Assembly: GCA_902514105.1 (NCBI GenBank) | Contig: CABXPU010000004.1 | Span: 1 to 59,089, forward strand | Direction: 5' to 3' | From: an uncultured SAR86 cluster bacterium | Lineage (GTDB): Bacteria > Pseudomonadota > Gammaproteobacteria > Magnimaribacterales > D2472 | Length of the DNA stretch: 59,089 nt | In this document: positions 53,461 through 59,089 of the stretch, piece after piece | Numbering within the stretch: position 1 is the first letter of the stretch | Layout: each line of letters begins with the position of its first letter | Made by a program: the position numbers and the translations under genes | Notes under the pieces: model-generated | The model's input: only the letters and a program-made list of their open reading frames with translations | Told to the model about the DNA's origin: nothing | The model's database searches: none

Positions 53461-56322
53461 ATGAATAAATTATTAAATCTAAAAGGTTTACTAGCTGCTT
53501 CATTGATTTTCTTTGTTTCATTTTCAAACGCTGAAGATGCAACATCAGGAACTCTAGAAGCTATTGTAGTAGACCAATCCGGTACGGCTATTGCTGGGGC
53601 CTCTGTTTCTGTTGAATCATCTGATACAGGTGTAACAAGAAGCGGAACTTCTGGCGCAGATGGATCTATAAGATTCCCGCTGTTAGCTATCGGGTCGTAT
53701 GATGTTGATGTTTCCGCTAGTGGATATAGTTCAATTGCAGATAATATTGCAGTTAGACTAGGAAACTCGGATTATCAATTTGTCCTTGAAAGCGCTTCAG
53801 GTTCTATGGAAGAAATTCTTACAACTGCTGGTGCAATTCAAGCGATTGATTTTGACTCAACAACTACTGGTATTTCAATTGATGTAGATGAATTAATCGC
53901 AAATACACCAATTAATAGATCTCTAACTAGTTTGGTGCTTTTAGCTCCAGGTACTTCAGCTGGTGATTCAGCTTTTGGAAGCCTTGCTTCTATTAGTGGT
54001 TCATCTGTTGCTGAAAACGTATATCTAGTTAATGGTCTTAATATTACCAACTTCAGAAATTTCACAGGTTCATCAAGTGTTCCTTTTGAATTTTATGATG
54101 TAGTTGAAGTTAAAACAGGTGGTTACCAAGCTGAATTTGGTAAAGCTATTGGTGGTGTGGTTAACGCAGTTACTAAGAGTGGAACAAATGATTGGCATGC
54201 TGGCGTTAATGTTAGCTATTATCCAGATAGTTTCTATCATGATAAGCCAAATACTTATACTCAGCTTAATGATCTAGATACTAGAGACTATATGGAATAT
54301 AACGTTTCAGTTAGTGGTCCTATCATTCCTGATAGAGCTTTCTTCTATATTCTAGCTAACCCAGTTGATAATGAAACTTCTAACACAAACGTTTCTGGAA
54401 CAAGATACGATGCTAGCTTAAAAGATGATTTCTTTGGAGCTAAGTTAGACTTCTATATCACAGATGACATTCATTTAGAATATACATATTTTAATGATGA
54501 TTCTGTTGGTACAACTTTATCATATAGCACTGCTGATGGTTCTCAAATCGGTACAGCTTATGACAACGTTGGTGGAGACAATGAAATATGGAAACTATCT
54601 GCAGTTTTAACTGACAGATTAACTGCTGCAGTTACTATGGGTACTAATGAGTACGAAAGAACTGCTTCAGGTACAGGTGATGCATGTCCATGGGTTTGGT
54701 GGCCTTATCCAACAAACAGACCTGGTTGTGCAACTAGTGGAATTGTTTCATCAGGAACTGACGAAAGAGAAATCTTTAAATTTGATGTAGATTACTATAT
54801 TGGTAAGCACCATTTCAGATTTGGTATTGAGAATGAAGACTTAACAGCTTCTGATCAATCTAACTATTCTGGTGATGTTTATTACCGTGGTTATGATGAT
54901 GACGGCGACGGCACTATTGAAGCTGGCGAAACTGTTAGAATCAGAATCTACAGAAGTGGTGGTACTTTCGATGTCACTCAAGAAGCTTTCTATATGCAAG
55001 ATAGTTGGGATGTAAGTGATAAGTTAAATCTAAACCTTGGATTTAGAAGATCAACATTTGACAACAAAAATGCAGCTGGTCAGACTTTTGTTAAGACAGA
55101 AGATCAAGACGCGCTTAGAATTGGTGCTACTTACGATATCGTAGGTGACGGTTCTAAGAAATTGTACTACTCATTTGGTGAATACTATCTACCTATAGCA
55201 GCTAATACTAATATTAGAATGGCTGGTGGTGAATTCTATTCATACCAATTCTGTGAGTGGGATGGAACTAATGGTGGCGGAAGCTTTACTGAAGTTGGTG
55301 TAACTAATTGTGGTGATATTGGCTACTATGCAGACGGTTCTGTGCCTGACACAAGAAGTTTAACTGATACAAATCTTAAGCCTATGTATGGTGAAGAAAC
55401 TATTATTGGTTATTCACAAGTTCTTGAAGGCGGTACATTTGATGGATGGGACTTTAATGCATACTATGTTCAAAGAGAGCTAGCAACAACTATTGAAGAT
55501 GTTGCGATTGATGCTGCTGTGAACGCTTGGTGTGCTGCTGGTAACGGTTATGCAACAGGTTGTGCAGCCTTTACTGGATTCCATCAGTATGTTGTAACTA
55601 ACCCTGGTAATGATATGAATGTATATCTTCCAGAGTTTGATCAATATGTAGATCTTTCTGCAGCTGATCTTAACTACCCAAAACCAATTCGTGAATACGA
55701 TGGTTTCACTCTTGAGCTTGAAAGAGCATGGGACGGTGACTGGGCATTAAGACTTGCTTATACTAATTCTGATACAGTTGGTAACTATGAAGGAACTGTT
55801 AAATCTGATAACGGTCAAGACGATGCGGGTATTACCCAAGACTTTGACCAGCCTGGTTTAACTGACGGTAGTTACGGTAAACTTCCAAATCACAGAAAAC
55901 ATATATTTAAAGCTAATGGTTCAAAAATGTTAGCTAATAATCTTGTTGGTGGTTTGAATATGTCTGTAACTTCACCTAGATACTTTGGTTGTATCGGTGA
56001 GCATCCAACTGATGTTTATGCAGCAGCTTATGGTGCTTCTTCATGGTACTGTAATGGTGTATTAACTTCTAGAGGATCTATTTCTCAGAGTGCATGGGTC
56101 ATCCAATTGGATGCACTTCTTGCTTGGAATCCACCAGTTGCTAACGGTGATCTAACTCTAAGAATGGATGTATTTAACCTTCTGGATTTAGACGCTATTA
56201 CTGATATCAATGAGTATGGTGAAGATGGTGGTGGAGTAGGTTCTATGGATACTAATTATCTTAGACCAACTAACTATCAGACTGCTAGAAGAATTAGATT
56301 TGGAGCTTCTTGGAGGTTCTAA
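53461..56322 (+). CDS. Oar-like TonB-dependent receptor with carboxypeptidase-regulatory domain
   Basis: A 953-residue receptor. Signal peptide to about residue 24, then an Ig-like carboxypeptidase-regulatory domain (about 28-105: GTLEAIVVDQSGTAIAGASV ... SIRFPLLAIGSYDVDVSASGY), a TonB-box-like EEILTTAG, a plug (VYLVNGLNITNFRNFTG, YQAEFGKAIGGVVNAVTKSG) and a barrel ending RIRFGASWRF. Oar-type receptors bring large substrates or secreted proteins across the outer membrane. Upstream are 251 nt of non-coding DNA with a candidate attenuator; downstream is a strong terminator. It is probably abundantly made. Confidence 0.93.
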   Translation: MNKLLNLKGLLAASLIFFVSFSNAEDATSGTLEAIVVDQSGTAIAGASVSVESSDTGVTRSGTSGADGSIRFPLLAIGSYDVDVSASGYSSIADNIAVRLGNSDYQFVLESASGSMEEILTTAGAIQAIDFDSTTTGISIDVDELIANTPINRSLTSLVLLAPGTSAGDSAFGSLASISGSSVAENVYLVNGLNITNFRNFTGSSSVPFEFYDVVEVKTGGYQAEFGKAIGGVVNAVTKSGTNDWHAGVNVSYYPDSFYHDKPNTYTQLNDLDTRDYMEYNVSVSGPIIPDRAFFYILANPVDNETSNTNVSGTRYDASLKDDFFGAKLDFYITDDIHLEYTYFNDDSVGTTLSYSTADGSQIGTAYDNVGGDNEIWKLSAVLTDRLTAAVTMGTNEYERTASGTGDACPWVWWPYPTNRPGCATSGIVSSGTDEREIFKFDVDYYIGKHHFRFGIENEDLTASDQSNYSGDVYYRGYDDDGDGTIEAGETVRIRIYRSGGTFDVTQEAFYMQDSWDVSDKLNLNLGFRRSTFDNKNAAGQTFVKTEDQDALRIGATYDIVGDGSKKLYYSFGEYYLPIAANTNIRMAGGEFYSYQFCEWDGTNGGGSFTEVGVTNCGDIGYYADGSVPDTRSLTDTNLKPMYGEETIIGYSQVLEGGTFDGWDFNAYYVQRELATTIEDVAIDAAVNAWCAAGNGYATGCAAFTGFHQYVVTNPGNDMNVYLPEFDQYVDLSAADLNYPKPIREYDGFTLELERAWDGDWALRLAYTNSDTVGNYEGTVKSDNGQDDAGITQDFDQPGLTDGSYGKLPNHRKHIFKANGSKMLANNLVGGLNMSVTSPRYFGCIGEHPTDVYAAAYGASSWYCNGVLTSRGSISQSAWVIQLDALLAWNPPVANGDLTLRMDVFNLLDLDAITDINEYGEDGGGVGSMDTNYLRPTNYQTARRIRFGASWRF

Positions 56323-56340
56323 GTTTTAATTAACTTGTTA

Positions 56341-56369
56341 AAGGGGTGCTTTTGCACCCCTTTTTTTTT
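56341..56369 (+). terminator. Intrinsic terminator after Oar-like receptor
   Basis: GGGGTGC and GCACCCC pair around TTTT, followed by nine T residues. Confidence 0.95.
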
Positions 56370-56370
56370 G

Positions 56371-57222
56371 CTAGATTTTTAAAGGAGTTTCACCAGCTAA
56401 CGTTATTCTGTGCATCAATCTCTCATGGCCATCATAACCACCTTCAGCCATATGCATAACACTTCTGTTGTCCCACATAATTAACATATTAGGTTTCCAT
56501 GAATGGCGGTAAATATATTTATCTTGCAACATATGCTCAAACAATTCTGAAAGTAAATTAAAAGCATCGACTTCACTCATGCCTTCAACACCAATTGTAT
56601 AAACGGGATTTATAAAAAGTGATTTTCTTTTAGTATCTTTATGAACTCTGACTAATGGATGAAGGTAGGCTTCATTAGCCTTGTTTGAAGGTTTTATTTT
56701 TAAAGTTCGTTTTTCATTTTCTAATGCATAAAATCCATCTTTAGCATAGGGAAGTTTTGCACTGTGAAACGCATTTAAACCCTTAACCTTTTCTTTAAGC
56801 TCTAATGAAAGTTCATCATATGCTAAGGCAGTATTTGCAAAGAGGGTATCTCCTCCAACCGGGGGAACTATCTTTGAATGCAGCATCGTGGCTGAAGGTG
56901 GTGACTCTTGAAAAGACCAATCAGAATGCCAAGTGCCTCCAAAGGGTGAAGAAGTTTCATTAGCTTTTCTTCTTAGTTCCACTATATGTGGTTGTGATTT
57001 CATTGTTCCTATATAAGGCTCACTCCCATACGAACCAAATTGTTTAGCAAAATCTGCATAAGAATTATGATCTAACTTTTGGTTGGGGAAAATAGCTACG
57101 TAATTATTAACCCATAAATTATGAATTTCATTTATAACATCATTATTTAAAGGTTCTGATAAATCTACGCCTGTGATTACAACGCCAATATTTGATGAAG
57201 ATTTAGAAGTCTTAAATTCCAT
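56371..57222 (-). CDS. TauD/TfdA-family 2-oxoglutarate-dependent dioxygenase
   Basis: A 283-residue Fe(II)/2-oxoglutarate enzyme. The HxD iron ligands are in GTWHSDWSF, the distal histidine in SVMHMAEGGYDGHERLMHR with the 2-oxoglutarate-binding arginine, and WVNNYVAIFPNQ and FINPVYT are family-typical. TauD releases sulfite from taurine; related TfdA proteins act on aryloxy acids, so the substrate is open. No sulfonate transporter is nearby. TATATT ends 7 nt before the ATG. Confidence 0.88.
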   Translation of the reverse strand: MEFKTSKSSSNIGVVITGVDLSEPLNNDVINEIHNLWVNNYVAIFPNQKLDHNSYADFAKQFGSYGSEPYIGTMKSQPHIVELRRKANETSSPFGGTWHSDWSFQESPPSATMLHSKIVPPVGGDTLFANTALAYDELSLELKEKVKGLNAFHSAKLPYAKDGFYALENEKRTLKIKPSNKANEAYLHPLVRVHKDTKRKSLFINPVYTIGVEGMSEVDAFNLLSELFEHMLQDKYIYRHSWKPNMLIMWDNRSVMHMAEGGYDGHERLMHRITLAGETPLKI

Positions 57223-57267
57223 ACGATTAAATATAGCAAATAATATTCATTACGAACAATGCTGTTA

Positions 57268-57273
57268 TATAAT
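57268..57273 (+). promoter_or_regulatory. -10 box upstream of tRNA-Ala
   Basis: An exact TATAAT lies 12 nt before the tRNA 5' end, placing the expected transcription start about 6 nt before the mature tRNA. No clear -35 element is visible. Confidence 0.5.
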
Positions 57274-57285
57274 TCTCACTCTTTT

Positions 57286-57361
57286 GGGGTTATAGCTCAG
57301 CTGGGAGAGCGCTTGCGTGGCACGCAAGAGGTCGGCGGTTCGAACCCGCCTAGCTCCACCA
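57286..57361 (+). tRNA. tRNA-Ala (GGC)
   Basis: Acceptor GGGGTTA pairs with TAGCTCC (two wobbles), anticodon stem CTTGC/GCAAG holds loop GTGGCAC with anticodon GGC, T-arm GGCGGTTCGAACCCGCC, and CCA is encoded. A large lipoprotein gene begins 48 nt downstream on the same strand. Confidence 0.95.
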
Positions 57362-57409
57362 ATCATTTATTGGGTGATGTTTTCAGATTTTTTAATATAA
57401 TAGATAGCT

Positions 57410-59089
57410 ATGTTTAGAAATAAAATATTTTCAGCCGCTCTAGTAATAATCCTTTTATCAGGGTGCGGTGGCGGTGGAGGAGGAGGGAGTACTACTCCAA
57501 CTGAACCAACTCCAACTGCAAGCCTTTCCTCTTCATCATCTTCAGTTTTATTAGACTCAATTGTTACTTTAACTTGGTCATCTACCAATGCTACATCTTG
57601 TTCTGCTTCTGGAGCTTGGACTGGTAGTAAAGGTACAAGTGGTTCTGAGGATGTAACTATTGCAACTCCAGGCAATAATCAATTTACTATTACGTGTTCA
57701 GGAGCTGGTGGTTCACAAGCAACTTCTGTTACTGTTGAGGGTTATAGAAACACCGATGGTGTTTCGGTAGATGGCTATATTCGTCAAGCTGAAATCTTTA
57801 TTGATATCAATGATTCTTATACTGCTGATTCGGGTGAAGATACAACAACTTCGGATAATGATGGAAAATTTACCATCAAATACTCTGATGGAAATTTGAT
57901 TAGTTTAGGTGGAACCGATCTTGACTCTGGGAATGCCTTAGATAATCTTTTAATTGTTCATAAGCTGACTGGTCATTCAAATTTTAAAGCGGTTACCCCT
58001 GTAACTTCAGTTGCTGCCTTTATGGTAGATTCATCTTTAGTCAATGCAGCACTTGGAATTGATGATTCGCTTGATATTGCTACTGTTGATCCTGTTGCCG
58101 GCAAAGGTGATGGTGGAATCAATGATTATCTTTATGAGAAAGGTAGTCAGCTCACAGTCTTAGCTTATGCATTACAAAATATTACCAATAACCTAAATAC
58201 CACAACCGAAACCACCCAAGATTACTTTAAAGCTATAGCTGAAGAAACAGATACAGAATATGCAGCAACTACTCTCAAGGTAGATATTGAAACTGAAGCT
58301 TTTATAACCAAAGTTATTGATAACATTATTACTGCTAAGGCTTTAACTGTAGCTGAAGAGGCAAGAGTAAATCTTATCTCAGCATTATCTTCAGTGATGC
58401 CAGTTATTGAGGTTAAATCCTCAGATACACTTTCTACTGCAGTTTTTGATTTTGCAACCAGTACCTTGCAAACAGATGCACAAGCATTAGCTAACGGAAC
58501 AGCAACTGCAGAAATTATTTCAAGCTATCAATCAGATGTTCTTAACTATATAGCAACCGATCAGGATGTAGATGCTGATGAGCTAGCTCCTGACATAACT
58601 GCTATAGCAGATGAAGCCAGCCTTGATGAAGATGAAAGCGTTGATATTAATCCACTTTCTAATGATTCATATTTAACATCAGCGCCTATTAGTGTTGTCG
58701 CAGCCAATGGTGCTAGCGGAGTAACATCAGTTTCAAATAATATAGTCACTTATTCACCTGATGCTGATTTTAATGGTTCTGATGCCTTTGATTACACCAT
58801 TACCCAAGGCGACAAAACCTCATCGGCTAATGTTACTGTCACGGTTAACGCAGTAAATGATGCACCCACTTTTGATAATCTACTTTCAACTTATAGTGTT
58901 TCTGAAAATCAAACTGCCATTACTACTGTTGCTGGCTCTGATGTAGATGAAGATGCTTTAACAATTGCCTTAAGTGGAACAGATGCAGCAAGTTTTAATC
59001 TTTCTAGTTCAAATGTTTTAACTTTTGTCGAAGCACCTGATTATGAAACTAAAAATAGTTATGCAATAACTTTATCTGTTAGCGATGCA
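57410..59089 (+). CDS. Large cadherin/Ig-like repeat lipoprotein, C-terminus cut by window edge
   Basis: 560 codons are visible with no stop. The lipobox LSGC is followed by six glycines and a Pro/Thr/Ser linker. An Ig-like stretch (about 35-105, WSSTNATSCSAS) leads to a region with a calcium-binding-like DINDSYTADSGED. After about residue 400 tandem-95/cadherin-like modules begin (SLDEDESVDINPLSNDS ... VVTYSPDADFNGSDAFDYTI and NDAPTFDNLLSTYSVSENQ). Acidic DxD pairs between modules suggest calcium binding. Such proteins are surface adhesins or matrix proteins. TATAAT (57396-57401) ends 8 nt before the ATG, and there is no SD. Confidence 0.8.
   Translation, partial: MFRNKIFSAALVIILLSGCGGGGGGGSTTPTEPTPTASLSSSSSSVLLDSIVTLTWSSTNATSCSASGAWTGSKGTSGSEDVTIATPGNNQFTITCSGAGGSQATSVTVEGYRNTDGVSVDGYIRQAEIFIDINDSYTADSGEDTTTSDNDGKFTIKYSDGNLISLGGTDLDSGNALDNLLIVHKLTGHSNFKAVTPVTSVAAFMVDSSLVNAALGIDDSLDIATVDPVAGKGDGGINDYLYEKGSQLTVLAYALQNITNNLNTTTETTQDYFKAIAEETDTEYAATTLKVDIETEAFITKVIDNIITAKALTVAEEARVNLISALSSVMPVIEVKSSDTLSTAVFDFATSTLQTDAQALANGTATAEIISSYQSDVLNYIATDQDVDADELAPDITAIADEASLDEDESVDINPLSNDSYLTSAPISVVAANGASGVTSVSNNIVTYSPDADFNGSDAFDYTITQGDKTSSANVTVTVNAVNDAPTFDNLLSTYSVSENQTAITTVAGSDVDEDALTIALSGTDAASFNLSSSNVLTFVEAPDYETKNSYAITLSVSDA

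Noticed and set aside
57367..57675. Minus-strand frame opposite the adhesin lipoprotein start
   Set aside because: It is the antisense of the glycine and serine codons of the lipoprotein, giving proline/valine-rich low-complexity sequence.

Overview
The window is chromosomal DNA from a strongly AT-rich, compact, Gram-negative bacterium. Its conserved gene blocks are those of a gammaproteobacterium: dnaX-recR, purN-purM divergent from DUF2066-pgsA-hda, tig-clpP-clpX-lon-hupB-ppiD, rnhA-dnaQ-gltX and wrbA-DUF2069. AT-richness, tight packing, large TonB-dependent receptors, gamma-glutamyltransferase and an oligopeptide importer suggest an oligotrophic marine lineage such as SAR86. That placement is inference; no rRNA gene is present. 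No CRISPR array, transposase, integrase or prophage was seen.

Layout. 1-5.3 kb (minus): partial MscS channel, PLP-dependent dehydratase, YwaF-like membrane protein, DsbD and an IbpA-type small heat-shock protein with a sigma32-like promoter and a ROSE-like leader. 5.4-13.9 kb: two small envelope proteins, recX, dnaX, recR, dcd, DUF3108, purN, purM, DUF2066, a CDP-alcohol phosphatidyltransferase and an apparently broken hda. 13.9-20.2 kb: sppA downstream of a small XRE-regulator operon, DUF2069, wrbA, a TlpA-like thioredoxin lipoprotein, an M23 peptidase and xseA. 20.2-28.5 kb: DMT transporter, tRNA-Val, tRNA-Asp, DUF4149, htpG, DUF4389, folD, tRNA-Pro, tRNA-Arg, trhO, a GST, glutamate dehydrogenase and tRNA-His. 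28.5-36.4 kb: the protein quality-control block from trigger factor to PpiD. 36.4-44.6 kb: oppABC without ATPases, mltD, gloB, rnhA, dnaQ and gltX. 44.7-59.1 kb: TonB receptor, ggt, M20 peptidase, thiolase-like protein, fabI, Oar-like TonB receptor, TauD-like dioxygenase, tRNA-Ala and the start of a large adhesin-like lipoprotein.

How genes work together. Many genes serve protein folding and turnover (IbpA, HtpG, trigger factor, ClpXP, Lon, PpiD, DsbD, SppA). A second group handles replication and repair (DnaX, DnaQ, RecR, RecX, XseA, RNase HI, Hda, Dcd). A third takes up and breaks down peptides and other organic matter (two TonB receptors, OppABC, GGT, M20, TauD).

The least ordinary stretch is 15.7-16.7 kb. 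A near-consensus sigma70 promoter carries an inverted repeat in its spacer, and downstream lie a 32-aa membrane peptide, a 158-aa membrane protein, a 64-aa XRE regulator and a 23-aa hydrophobic peptide, followed closely by sppA. Other signals are an A10 slippery tract in dnaX with stops in both alternative frames, loss of the arginine-finger region from hda, and a recurring TATAAT-like hexamer 5-9 nt before start codons that suggests leaderless transcription.
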